A stretch of 52,693 nucleotides of DNA from an uncultured Clostridia bacterium (GTDB lineage: Bacteria > Bacillota > Clostridia > Oscillospirales > Ruminococcaceae). Positions 1 to 7,741 of the stretch are shown here, one piece after another. The translations under genes and the position numbers were made by a program. The notes under the pieces were generated by a model. That model ran no database searches and was not told where the DNA came from. It saw only the letters and a list, made by a program, of their open reading frames with translations. The DNA lies in contig CANQNY010000004.1 of NCBI GenBank assembly GCA_947625335.1, forward strand, positions 1 through 52,693, read 5' to 3'. How positions within the stretch are numbered: the first letter of the stretch is position 1; the number at the start of each line of letters is the position of its first letter.

Positions 1-99
1 GGAAAAACAATCATAATCGCGTCCCACTCCGCGGAGGATATTGACGTTCTGTGCGACAATGTTTACGAAATGGAAAAAGGCGTGTTATCGGCAGTTTAA
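1..99 (+). CDS. ABC transporter ATP-binding protein, C-terminal fragment (cut by window edge)
   Basis: The first 33 codons are open and end in TAA. The translation GKTIIIASHSAEDIDVLCDN is nearly the same as the C-terminus of the intact ATPase at 1185-1823, including the H-loop (ASHS). It is therefore the tail of a paralogous ABC-2-type ATPase whose start lies outside the window. Only the region after the D-loop is visible, so activity cannot be judged. Its presence means at least two copies of this ATPase sit within 2 kb, one on each strand. Confidence 0.85.
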   Translation, partial: GKTIIIASHSAEDIDVLCDNVYEMEKGVLSAV

Positions 100-159
100 A
101 GTGAGCGGTATTTGTTATCCGCTCCGTGGATAATGCGTTGCTGTTTTTCACGACAAAAA

Positions 160-200
160 GTTACAAAAAGATTACAAATTGTTACAGTTTTGTAACAATT
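160..200. promoter_or_regulatory. Phased TTACA repeats with a perfect palindrome, probable operator
   Basis: GTTACA (160), ATTACA (171), GTTACA (181) and GTAACA (192) lie at 11-, 10- and 11-bp steps just upstream of a -35 box. The last two also form a perfect 10-bp inverted repeat, AATTGTTACA/TGTAACAATT, with a 4-nt loop (177-200). Direct repeats at helical spacing are typical of OmpR/PhoB-family response regulators; the palindrome could instead bind a dimeric repressor. No T-run follows, so it is not an obvious terminator for the ATPase. Confidence 0.55.
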
Positions 201-201
201 A

Positions 202-230
202 TTGACATTGGTTAAGGACCGTGTTATAAT
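202..230 (+). promoter_or_regulatory. Consensus sigma-A promoter
   Basis: TTGACA (202-207), 17-bp spacer, TATAAT (225-230). It directly precedes the lipoprotein at 261 and abuts the repeat/palindrome block at 160-200. Confidence 0.85.
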
Positions 231-260
231 AAATAAAAACGACAACATGGAGGTACACCA

Positions 261-1127
261 ATGAAAAAAATCACAGCAGCTATCTTCGCACTCGTCCTCA
301 CAGCAAGCCTTACCGCCTGCAACGAATCCGAAACCCCGTCGCAGGAAGTTTCCCGAAATCAAGGCTCTGCACAAAACACAAGTTCGTCGGAGGAGTCGAC
401 ATCTACAGAAAGCACCTCTTCGGAAGAACCTTATGTTCCCTTGACGGAAAGGGACGCCGACCTTAAAGGCGAGGAGCTTGTCGCAAAATTCAAATGGCCT
501 TATGACGCGCCGATTGAGCTTGAGGGAATGACAGCGCAAAAGGAAAATGCAACACATGACGGTTTTGAAGATATAGAAATTTCCGAGCTTTCCAACGAAT
601 TCAAATGGATGATAACCTGCGACTACGGTTATCTTGCAACAGCCCCCGAAGACGGCGGGAATTACGAATTTAAGAAATATAAAGTTGGCGATAAAATAGG
701 GGATTTTACTGTTGACGGAATACTTACTTATTTTACCAATGGTGAATGGTGCTACTGCGATTATTTTCAAGGCATAGCGGCAGGTTTTGACGGCGAAGTG
801 ACGCTTACGGGCGATGTTTATATTGCAAAAGAACATATGGTTATAAGTGAAGTTCAATTTTATCCCGACGAAGAAAGCTGCAAAAAACTGCCGATTGTAA
901 ATTACAAACCGATGTTGGGTTTAGATTATATTGAAGATACGTTTAATGATATTCGGATAGACCTCGGCGACAGGAAGGATTATCCCGAAATCGATTTTTC
1001 AACGTTTCCGCTTGAAACGCGCGTAAAAGCTAAGGTTAAAATAAAGAATTACGGATACAATGTACTGCCGACAGTTACGCAAATTGGTCATGCGGACATT
1101 GTTGACGGTGAACTTGAATTGCTTTGA
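261..1127 (+). CDS. Lipoprotein of unknown function, serine-rich linker
   Basis: This 288-aa protein starts at ATG with a GGAGG site 7 nt upstream. It has a type II signal peptide (MKK, hydrophobic stretch, lipobox LTAC at residues 17-20), then a Ser/Glu-rich linker to about residue 55. The remainder is a globular domain I do not recognise. It should be anchored on the outer face of the membrane. It lies behind an ABC ATPase tail and faces a homologous exporter cluster, so it may serve as a substrate-binding or self-protection lipoprotein; that role is inferred from context. It is not obviously related to the two other lipoproteins in the cluster (4160 and 3345). It has its own consensus promoter and an operator-like repeat block. 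Confidence 0.85.
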   Translation: MKKITAAIFALVLTASLTACNESETPSQEVSRNQGSAQNTSSSEESTSTESTSSEEPYVPLTERDADLKGEELVAKFKWPYDAPIELEGMTAQKENATHDGFEDIEISELSNEFKWMITCDYGYLATAPEDGGNYEFKKYKVGDKIGDFTVDGILTYFTNGEWCYCDYFQGIAAGFDGEVTLTGDVYIAKEHMVISEVQFYPDEESCKKLPIVNYKPMLGLDYIEDTFNDIRIDLGDRKDYPEIDFSTFPLETRVKAKVKIKNYGYNVLPTVTQIGHADIVDGELELL

Positions 1128-1148
1128 TTACATAATTATATGATAAAA

Positions 1149-1180
1149 TTTAAGCGGCAGCGTAAAAACTGCCGCTTAAA
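1149..1180. terminator. Bidirectional terminator between convergent genes
   Basis: Perfect 12-bp stem TTTAAGCGGCAG/CTGCCGCTTAAA with an 8-nt loop. On the minus strand it is followed by TTTTATC, on the plus strand by TCGTTT. It separates the lipoprotein (ends 1127) from the convergent ATPase (ends 1185). Confidence 0.8.
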
Positions 1181-1184
1181 TCGT

Positions 1185-1823
1185 TTATCTTACCTTTTGA
1201 AGATTTCCCTTTTCCATTTCGTAAACTTTGTCGCACAGAACATCAATATCCTCTGCAGAGTGGGAGGCAATTAAAATCGTTTTTCCGTGTTCTTTCAATT
1301 TCAGCAAATATTGCCGCATATCCTGCACTCCATCCTTGTCCAGGCCGTTCATCGGTTCATCGAGAATTAAAATATCGGGGTCTTCCATAATCGCCTGTGC
1401 GAGTCCTAAACGCTGGCGCATTCCGAGCGAAAATTTCCCGACATTTTTCTTGTCGTCGGGGTTTAATCCAACGCGCTCAATTGCCGCGCGGACTTCACTT
1501 TTCCCAATTTTTCGGCGAATTTTTGCAAGCTGCATTAAATTATCATACGCTGAAAAATTCGGCAGGAATCCGGGGGTTTCAATAATTACGCCCACGTTAT
1601 CGGGAATGTCGATATCCTTTCCGATCTGTTTTCCGCGCACAAAAATCGTCCCCGAAGTGGGCGAAATAAGCCCCAAAATGCACTTCATCAGCACGGTTTT
1701 TCCGCTGCCGTTTCTGCCGATAAGACCCGTTACGGAACAAGGTTCAATTTCCAGCGAAACGTTATTTAATACCGTATTTTCGCGAAATTTTTTGGTTACG
1801 TTTTCAACGCTGATAATACTCAT
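1185..1823 (-). CDS. ABC-2 type transporter ATP-binding protein (LanF/BcrA-like)
   Basis: This 212-aa ATPase has all nucleotide-binding motifs: Walker A GRNGSGKT near residue 36, a variant signature FSLGM near 131, Walker B LILDEP near 150 and H-loop SHS near 187. The short length and signature variant are typical of ATPases partnering two-permease ABC-2 exporters such as lantibiotic-immunity LanFEG or BcrA types. GAGGTGA lies upstream of the ATG. It is the last gene of a minus-strand operon whose lipoprotein and permeases are all damaged, yet it is itself intact. It could therefore energise the intact permeases at 5204-6898, which have no ATPase of their own in the window; that pairing is inference. 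Confidence 0.9.
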   Translation of the reverse strand: MSIISVENVTKKFRENTVLNNVSLEIEPCSVTGLIGRNGSGKTVLMKCILGLISPTSGTIFVRGKQIGKDIDIPDNVGVIIETPGFLPNFSAYDNLMQLAKIRRKIGKSEVRAAIERVGLNPDDKKNVGKFSLGMRQRLGLAQAIMEDPDILILDEPMNGLDKDGVQDMRQYLLKLKEHGKTILIASHSAEDIDVLCDKVYEMEKGNLQKVR

Positions 1824-1837
1824 AAAATCACCTCAAA

Positions 1838-2645
1838 TTATAAAATATCCGTATTTTTTCGCGAACGAAAAATAACTGCCAGTACCAGAAAAATATACAA
1901 CGCCGAAAGTACACAGATTATATATTCCGGGTCGGGCAAGGCTGATGAATGAAAAATATCCACAACCCTAATATTGCACAATTCAAGCTGGCAAAAATAT
2001 TTAAACTGCGTGTTCAATAAATTTGAAAATAATCGCAGCGTAATAAATCACCGCGCCCGCGATAAATCCACCCATTTTGCGCGTAACCATATTTAAAGAA
2101 AAAAATAACGTTCCGAAAACAATAAAAAGAAATGTTCCGACAAAAACGCTCCAAAGCGCGGCTGTAAGCGGCGTGAAACTCGCGATAACATCTTCGGTTA
2201 TCATCCCCGAAATCGCATAACTATCACGCAAATCCGCGCTTTTCGGAATCGTGTTTATTACGCGTCCCCACGAGCTATCAAATGATAAATTTGCACAAAT
2301 TATAGCCCACGAAAATAAAATTAAAATTATGTAAAATAATTGGCTTAAATACCACGAACGCTTGCCGCTGCGGGTTATGTGATAAATTTGCTGCGGATCG
2401 GAAAACGGCAGCTCCGAAAAAATAAAAAGCAACCCGATAAAAATCACGATTACAGAAAATTTGTCGGAGAAGAAAATCGCGATAACCGCTGCGCTTACAG
2501 AGGCGTTAAAATCGTTTGCAATTTTTGCATACGGGACAATTACCCGAAAAATCTGCGCTAAAATAATGATTGCAGCGACCCAAACTTTCGGGTTTGTAAT
2601 TGAATAATACAAATTACAGGCTGTCGAGTAAAGCGTTTTTCTCAA
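1838..2645 (-). pseudogene. ABC-2 permease subunit, frameshifted copy
   Basis: The N-terminal 214 codons (2645-2001) match the intact permease at 6056-6898: the FNASVSAAV segment and the SELPF-AQQI/PQQI and TRSG motifs align. The reading frame then stops. The missing C-terminus continues in another frame down to a TAA at 1838, where SALPDPEYIICVLSALY aligns with SQMPTPEFAISALFAIC of the paralog. A single indel near 2005 explains this. The start is TTG where the paralog has ATG, behind GAGGTGA. The intact form would be a roughly six-helix ABC-2 permease. A sequencing error is possible, but three neighbouring genes are damaged too, so real decay is more likely. Confidence 0.8.
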
Positions 2646-2655
2646 AATTTCACCT

Positions 2656-3348
2656 CTATCTTACGTCAATTTTTTCTTGTTTTCTGTCAAGCAAAAATTT
2701 TGACAAAATAATAAAAACACCAAGCAAAATAATTGTATAAATAAACGAATTAATCGCTGAAATTATACTGAAATTGCTTGATAAATCAAGATTTGGATCA
2801 AAGTATTTTGAAAGCCATGTACTTGCGCTGAAAACATTGTTTGGGACAATAATTTTCGGTATGTGTGCAAATTCCGCAAAACTCGGAATTATAATTCCCA
2901 AAACAAGCGGCATAACCACCGCGATATGAATTTGTAATTTTAATTGAGATAGCCGACGCCGCAGAAAAAATTCCGATATAGCAGCTCCCCATTAAAATTG
3001 TAAAAAAATAATATGCAAAAAGTGCCCTTGCGCCATAAGACCGCCGTTTGCGTAACTCCTCACAATCTGCATAAAACCGCCGTTTTGCGGGTCTGCCGTA
3101 AATGGATTTGTAAAAGAAAAAATTAGTATGTAAGCACGCATTGAAATTGCAGCCGTAAGCGCTGCAATAAAAAATGACGACAAAATAAGCGACGCGGCGT
3201 ATACGAATTTTTTTGAGCGCGTGTAGGAAAAAACAAATCTGCCCGAACACCATTCCTCGGAAAACAGCGCGGCGGCGGCTATCCAAAATTTTGCTGATCG
3301 AAATGCATATTTTAAATTGCAAAATAGGCTTGTAAAAACAGTTTTCAT
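2656..3348 (-). pseudogene. ABC-2 permease subunit, multiply damaged copy
   Basis: Homologous to the intact 280-aa permease at 5204-6046. It begins MKTVFTSLFCNLKYAFRSAK at 3348. About 45 residues (the first extracellular loop and second helix) are missing between WIAAAALF and SEEWCSGRFVFSY. After YANGGLMAQG the homology shifts to another frame (ALFAYYFFTILMGSCYIGIF), and a second shift leads to the frame read as ORF 2656-2919 (MPLVLGIIIPSFAEF). The C-terminus KFLLDRKQEK ends at a TAG at 2656. One in-frame deletion and two frameshifts make it non-functional. Confidence 0.85.
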
Positions 3349-3967
3349 CTGATTTCTTCTCCCGTGTAGGCATTTATGCGGTAAAGCGGTCCAAAATCGT
3401 AGGAAAATTCCCACGCAGGAGTAAGGAGCAATTCTCCCGAAGAATAAATCGAAATATACACCAACGTGAGTTTTTCAAATTCCGTGCGAACCTCGTCAAT
3501 CGGCATAAAATCAAGGTTCGCCGAGGTTGAATAATCGGGAAAACAATTTGCGGCAAGAGCGGAGCTGTCAAAACCCGTTGTCGTGTAATAAGTCAAATTG
3601 TAATAAGCCGAATTTTCTGTTGGGGCTTTATACCGCGCGCACTCGTTTTCGGTAATATAGCCGTCTTCTTCGAAATATTTCGGCTCACTTGAAAACAAAT
3701 TAAAAAAGAAATTCTCCGAAATTTCCTGAAAATCCGCGTGATAAATTTTCGGCGCGTAAATATTGTCGTATTTTGATTTGTCGTAGGTCGTGTAAACGCC
3801 GTCTGCTATGGTGCTCAAGCGGCTTTCCGAAGAGCTTTTTTCGGGTTCGGACAACTCGTTTTCCGAGGAAATTGTTGAACTATCTGAACTGTTGTCAACC
3901 GAAAAATTATTGTCGCTGCACGCCGTCAGCAGCATTGCCAAAATAAGAATTAGTGCATTTTTTTCAT
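3345..3967 (-). pseudogene. Exporter-associated lipoprotein, truncated copy with a frameshift at a poly-A tract
   Basis: A shortened relative of the 346-aa lipoprotein at 4160-5200. Shared blocks are DFQEISE near the N-terminus and the C-terminal LTPAWEFSY and INAYTGE. About 150 central residues are missing. The natural start (ATG at 3967, behind GGGGGGA) is followed by seven A residues and hits a stop after five codons. One extra A would restore MKKNALILILAMLLTAC, a complete lipoprotein signal peptide with lipobox LTAC. Initiation at the ATG at 3941 would leave a clipped signal peptide. The 3' end overlaps the next gene by 4 nt. Slippage-based phase variation is possible, but decay fits the rest of the operon better. 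Confidence 0.75.
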
Positions 3968-3987
3968 AAAATCCCCCCGTTTTTTTA

Positions 3988-4016
3988 ATTATAACGTCTT
4001 ATAATTTATTTTTCAA
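3988..4016 (-). promoter_or_regulatory. Sigma-A promoter of the decaying exporter operon
   Basis: On the minus strand, TTGAAA (4016-4011), 17-bp spacer, TATAAT (3993-3988), about 20 bp before the lipoprotein start at 3967. Confidence 0.8.
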
Positions 4017-4033
4017 GCGCTTTTTTTAAATGT

Positions 4034-4072
4034 AAGAAAATCTTCAGAAATAAATCAGAAAATCTTAAGAAA
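4034..4072. promoter_or_regulatory. Four direct repeats at exact 11-bp period between divergent promoters
   Basis: AAGAAA (4034), CAGAAA (4045), CAGAAA (4056) and AAGAAA (4067) are spaced exactly 11 bp apart, with recurring ATCTT in the gaps. They lie between the minus-strand -35 (ends 4016) and the plus-strand -35 (starts 4080). Tandem half-sites at one helical turn are the hallmark of OmpR/PhoB-type response regulators, so one regulator could control both operons. No such regulator gene is present in the window. Confidence 0.65.
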
Positions 4073-4079
4073 TTAGTTC

Positions 4080-4108
4080 TTGAATTTTATTTTCGCGTGA
4101 GTTAAAAT
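4080..4108 (+). promoter_or_regulatory. Sigma-A promoter of the intact exporter operon
   Basis: TTGAAT (4080-4085), 17-bp spacer, TAAAAT (4103-4108), 52 bp before the lipoprotein start at 4160. Confidence 0.8.
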
Positions 4109-4159
4109 GTATTTATAAACGAAAATTTGCAGCACTATACATTTTTTAAGGAGATTATT

Positions 4160-5200
4160 ATGAAAAAGATTACATTGATAATTATTTCGGCAATACTGCT
4201 TACAGCTTGCAGCTCCGTCGAAAACAGCACTCCAAATAATTCCGATATCTCGGATATTTTAAGCGAAAACAGCTCTCTTGAAGAAATTGCAATTGATACT
4301 GAAAATCAAGAAATTAAAAGCGCGAAATGCTATAAAGTCGATTTTCAGGAAATCTCGGAGGACAGCATAACCGCGCTGTTTAAAGCCGTTCCTCAAAAGG
4401 CAGTTAACGAATTCGGCACGACGAAATTTACCGCTGAAAACGAAAAATGCACGCTTACACGCTCTTCGGGAGCGGGCGGAAAAGGGACGTATTATACCGT
4501 TATTTACTACACAACGCAGGGCGATGATTTCGACACTGCGGCATACGGCGATTATTCGGAAATTGCCGTAAATAGTGATTTAAGTTTTTTAAAATCCGCT
4601 GACGCTGAGAAAAAAATTGCCGATATTTTCAGCGAATTTATGCCGACGGGAACTGCTGTGAAAGCATATGCAATAACCGCTGACGCGTATTCGGAAATGA
4701 TAATGAAAAAGACAGAGGCGGATAGGGAATGGAACGAGAGGGTTCAGGAGACCTTGGGGGAAACTTTTGAGGAAAAGGCTTGGAGTCCCGCAGCGGATTA
4801 CTATTATTTTACGATTGAGCAGACTGTGGACGGAATCCCCATTCAAGCCGAACTTATCGGCGATATTGACAAGGGAACTCAAACCTGGGGCTCGGAGGGA
4901 AGTGCGGTTTTAAGCGCGGAGGGTTTGGGTTATTTGCGCGTTTTTTCGCCGTATAAAATTGTCGGGGAAGTCGAAACCTCGGAGAAAATTATTTCGTTAT
5001 CCGATGCTGAGCAGATTTTTAATGAAAGAAACAACTTTTTTCTAACGCAGGAGGAAATAACGATAAACAATTCGCGGCTTGTTTATGCAGTTTTACGCGC
5101 CGAAAACGACAGCCTTATTCTCACGCCTTGTTGGGAATTTAGATATAACGACGATTTTTACTTTTACATAAATGCGTACACGGGCGAGGGAGTGACATAA
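4160..5200 (+). CDS. Exporter-associated lipoprotein
   Basis: This 346-aa protein starts at ATG 4160 with GGAG upstream; the longer ORF starting at 4127 lacks a ribosome-binding site. The signal peptide ends in lipobox LLTAC, followed by a Ser/Asn-rich linker. The body holds two similar tyrosine-rich beta segments (YYTVIYYTT and YYYFTIEQTVDG). It ends in LTPCWEFRY...INAYTGE, reminiscent of PepSY or YycI-like domains, though I cannot assign a family. It is the first gene of the intact operon with two ABC-2 permeases 3 nt downstream. The layout resembles LanI lipoproteins next to LanEG permeases, so extracellular sensing or capture of the exported peptide is plausible but inferred. Confidence 0.85.
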   Translation: MKKITLIIISAILLTACSSVENSTPNNSDISDILSENSSLEEIAIDTENQEIKSAKCYKVDFQEISEDSITALFKAVPQKAVNEFGTTKFTAENEKCTLTRSSGAGGKGTYYTVIYYTTQGDDFDTAAYGDYSEIAVNSDLSFLKSADAEKKIADIFSEFMPTGTAVKAYAITADAYSEMIMKKTEADREWNERVQETLGETFEEKAWSPAADYYYFTIEQTVDGIPIQAELIGDIDKGTQTWGSEGSAVLSAEGLGYLRVFSPYKIVGEVETSEKIISLSDAEQIFNERNNFFLTQEEITINNSRLVYAVLRAENDSLILTPCWEFRYNDDFYFYINAYTGEGVT

Positions 5201-5203
5201 GGA

Positions 5204-6046
5204 ATGACTAGGATTTTAAGGAGCGTTTTTTCAAACCTCAAATACACGTTTCGTTCTGCTCGTTTTTTGGCGGCGGTTGCGGGGTATTTAGCGTTGCTTG
5301 TTTTCGCGACAGCGGATTTTTATAACAAAAACTCTGCGGTGTGGTATTTGCTGCGCTGTGCAAAATCATTTGGTTCGTTCTTTTTTTGTTTGGTAATCTG
5401 CGCTCTTCCGGGAGCCGCAATTTTCGCAGAGGAATGGCTTTCGGGACGCTTTATTTTTTCGTATCTCAGAGCCGGGAAAAAAGAATATGCCGTTTCAATT
5501 ATTTTAAATTCTTTTTTAAGCGCATTTTTTACGGCGTTTGTCGGGACAACTCTGTATATAATTATTTATTCTTTCATAAACCTGATAACAAGCGACCACG
5601 ACAACATATTTTTCGTACAGCAAATGGGAGTTTATGCAAACGGAAAGCTCTTGTATGACGGCAAAATTTTCGCATATTATTTTCTTGACGTGTTAAATAC
5701 AAGCTGTTTTATGGGGCTGTTTTCCGCGCTTGCGGCAATGCTTTCGGCGATATTCACAAACCCCTACATAACAACCGTAATGCCGCTGCTTTTGTACGAA
5801 GTTATAATTAACGTGTTAAATAAATTTTCCGCGCCGATGCTGTCAAATCCCGCATATGTTTTCAGTTCGGGAGTTACCGTTATTGAAAAGCTGCACCCCG
5901 CGCGCGATATTACAGCCGAAAATAATTTTTCTGTAATTTCGATGCTTTACCCACTCGCTTTTACGGCGGTTTGTCTTGCGGTAATTATGATTATTTCTTA
6001 TTTTTTAATTAAACGAAAATATGAAAAAAATTCGGATAAAGGGTAG
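5204..6046 (+). CDS. ABC-2 type permease subunit A
   Basis: A 280-aa protein with about six hydrophobic helices. The EEWLSGRFIFSYLRAGKKE motif after the second helix is a typical ABC-2 permease intracellular loop ('EE...G' coupling region). It starts 3 nt after the lipoprotein stop, with GAGGGAG roughly 9 nt upstream, so translation is probably coupled. It is the intact homolog of the pseudogene at 2656-3348. It presumably pairs with the following permease and an ATPase supplied from elsewhere (1185-1823 or the edge paralog). Confidence 0.88.
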   Translation: MTRILRSVFSNLKYTFRSARFLAAVAGYLALLVFATADFYNKNSAVWYLLRCAKSFGSFFFCLVICALPGAAIFAEEWLSGRFIFSYLRAGKKEYAVSIILNSFLSAFFTAFVGTTLYIIIYSFINLITSDHDNIFFVQQMGVYANGKLLYDGKIFAYYFLDVLNTSCFMGLFSALAAMLSAIFTNPYITTVMPLLLYEVIINVLNKFSAPMLSNPAYVFSSGVTVIEKLHPARDITAENNFSVISMLYPLAFTAVCLAVIMIISYFLIKRKYEKNSDKG

Positions 6047-6055
6047 GTGAAACAA

Positions 6056-6898
6056 ATGAATTTTATCCGCAAAACGCTTGCAACAACGGGCTGTCAGCTG
6101 TATAACACCTTTTTTCACCCGAAATTTTACACGTCTGTTTTGCTGGTGCTTATGGCAGTTTTTATACAAATTAAACCCTATGCAGAAGTCGCAAATGATT
6201 TTAATATAGACGTAAATTTCGGAATTTATTCGTTGCTTTATTCCGACGCGCTTTTTGTAACCGTATTTTTTATTTCGCTGCTTTTAATTTTTTCGGAATT
6301 GCCGTTTAAAAATGCACAGCAAATTTTTCTTTTAACGCGCAGCGGCAGGCGTGCGTGGTGTGTAAGCCAAATTTTTTATATAGTTGTAATTTCTGTTTTT
6401 ATAACGCTTGCCGCAATGCTTTTTACAATGCTTTTGCTTGCCGGTAATTTAACCTTTGACAACTCGTGGGACAAGGTCATAATTTCCGCTGCATACCAGA
6501 AATTGCCGACAGAATATGAAACCGTGCTTTTTGTCAGCCCCGAAACACTTGTTGTATTTACTCCGCATAGAGCAATTTTGTGGTCGACGCTTTGCGGAAT
6601 TCTATGTTCGATAACATTCGGTTTAATTATTTTCGCAGCGAACCTCGCAAGCAACACAAGCCTCGGCGTTCTTTTGGGCAGCGTTTTAATTTCGGCGTAC
6701 TGGCTGTTTTTATACACCGATAAATATTTTTTAATCTGGTTTTCACCGCTGGAATGGGCGTCGGTTAATACGATAAATTTAAAGCACAATTCTCAAATGC
6801 CAACGCCCGAATTTGCAATTTCGGCTCTTTTTGCAATTTGCGTATTTTCGGTAATAACAATTCTTTTCTGTTCGCGAAAAGGCTCAAAAACCGTATAG
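6056..6898 (+). CDS. ABC-2 type permease subunit B
   Basis: A 280-aa protein with about six hydrophobic segments and the loop LPFKNAQQIFLLTRSGRRAW. I chose ATG 6056 because AGGTGA lies 5 nt upstream; the GTG at 6047 directly abuts the previous stop. It is the intact counterpart of the frameshifted permease at 1838-2645. No ATPase gene follows; the next gene is convergent. Asymmetric permease pairs with one ATPase are the LanEFG architecture. Confidence 0.87.
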   Translation: MNFIRKTLATTGCQLYNTFFHPKFYTSVLLVLMAVFIQIKPYAEVANDFNIDVNFGIYSLLYSDALFVTVFFISLLLIFSELPFKNAQQIFLLTRSGRRAWCVSQIFYIVVISVFITLAAMLFTMLLLAGNLTFDNSWDKVIISAAYQKLPTEYETVLFVSPETLVVFTPHRAILWSTLCGILCSITFGLIIFAANLASNTSLGVLLGSVLISAYWLFLYTDKYFLIWFSPLEWASVNTINLKHNSQMPTPEFAISALFAICVFSVITILFCSRKGSKTV

Positions 6899-6917
6899 TG
6901 GATAGAAGATGCATGAA

Positions 6918-6945
6918 TAAAAAAGCAAGAAGAATGCTCCTTGCT
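6918..6945 (-). terminator. Rho-independent terminator
   Basis: Read on the minus strand, AGCAAG-G-AG-CATT-CT-T-CTTGCT forms a hairpin followed by TTTTTTATT. It lies directly behind the membrane protein gene ending at 6957. Confidence 0.75.
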
Positions 6946-6956
6946 GAATATGTAAT

Positions 6957-7490
6957 TTATTCTTTTATCCTTCTTACCTCGCATAAAAGTAAAACGCTGA
7001 ATATCACTTCAAAAAGTATCATTGTGATTGCGAGAATATACGGCTCGAAATTCAAACCAATGACCAGAGCCGAAATGGGTATTATAACTGAAAGTGCAAA
7101 ATAACTTTTAGATTTATACAGCCAACTATACGGCATAAGATGTGCACCGAAAATAATTGCGATCACCATCAGCATTTTTTCGGGTATGGTCGGATATATC
7201 CACATTGCAATAATCAGATACAAAATTTGATTTACCGAAAATAGAATGCCCAATTTCGTCAACGGATTTTCTTTGTTTTGAAAATCAATTTTCAGAATTT
7301 TTGAAATGGCAAAGGATATCGGAAGTAATGGAGCAGTACAAGAGAATGTAAAAAGATTTTTAGTAAGTATGGGCAATGACGTCAAATGAACACCCAGCAC
7401 CATTATCCAGATTATCACCGATGCTGTAATAATATGAAGTCCTTTTTTCTGCTTCTTTGCACAATCATTCCGCAGTTCTTCCAAGTTCAT
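6957..7490 (-). CDS. Small multispanning membrane protein (DUF7010-like)
   Basis: This 177-aa protein has a short charged N-terminus (MNLEELRNDCAKKQKKG) and about five to six hydrophobic helices. HLMPYSWLYKSKSYF sits between helices. This pattern resembles a family of uncharacterised Firmicutes membrane proteins (DUF7010), recalled rather than searched. A GGAAGA site precedes the ATG, with a consensus promoter upstream and a terminator behind, so it is monocistronic. It converges on the ABC-2 operon and no functional link is evident. Confidence 0.75.
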   Translation of the reverse strand: MNLEELRNDCAKKQKKGLHIITASVIIWIMVLGVHLTSLPILTKNLFTFSCTAPLLPISFAISKILKIDFQNKENPLTKLGILFSVNQILYLIIAMWIYPTIPEKMLMVIAIIFGAHLMPYSWLYKSKSYFALSVIIPISALVIGLNFEPYILAITMILFEVIFSVLLLCEVRRIKE

Positions 7491-7544
7491 AAATATTTCT
7501 TCCTTTGCTATGCGCTAGTACGTTAATTAAATATCACCACAATC

Positions 7545-7573
7545 ATTATACCTTATTTTTCTAAAAATGTCAA
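7545..7573 (-). promoter_or_regulatory. Sigma-A promoter
   Basis: On the minus strand, TTGACA (7573-7568), 17-bp spacer, TATAAT (7550-7545). It serves the membrane protein gene at 7490-6957 and leaves an untranslated leader of about 45 nt. Confidence 0.8.
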
Positions 7574-7741
7574 CTGCATAATTACAAGTCTGAAATATTT
7601 TCAACAGTCAAAGCAGACGGCAAGGGGTTTGGCAGTTTACAGTTGACAGGGTATAGTAAATAGTAATAAGTTCGTTCGCTGACGCGAACGGTTTTTGATT
7701 GCCATAAAGTAGAAAAGTTTGACGAATAACTTCACAATTAT
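7574..7741. other. Non-coding interval with one hairpin
   Basis: I see no credible gene here. CGTTCGC-TGAC-GCGAACG (7673-7690) followed by GTTTTTG looks like a plus-strand terminator but has no plus-strand gene before it. It may end a small unannotated transcript or be a decayed repeat. Confidence 0.4.
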
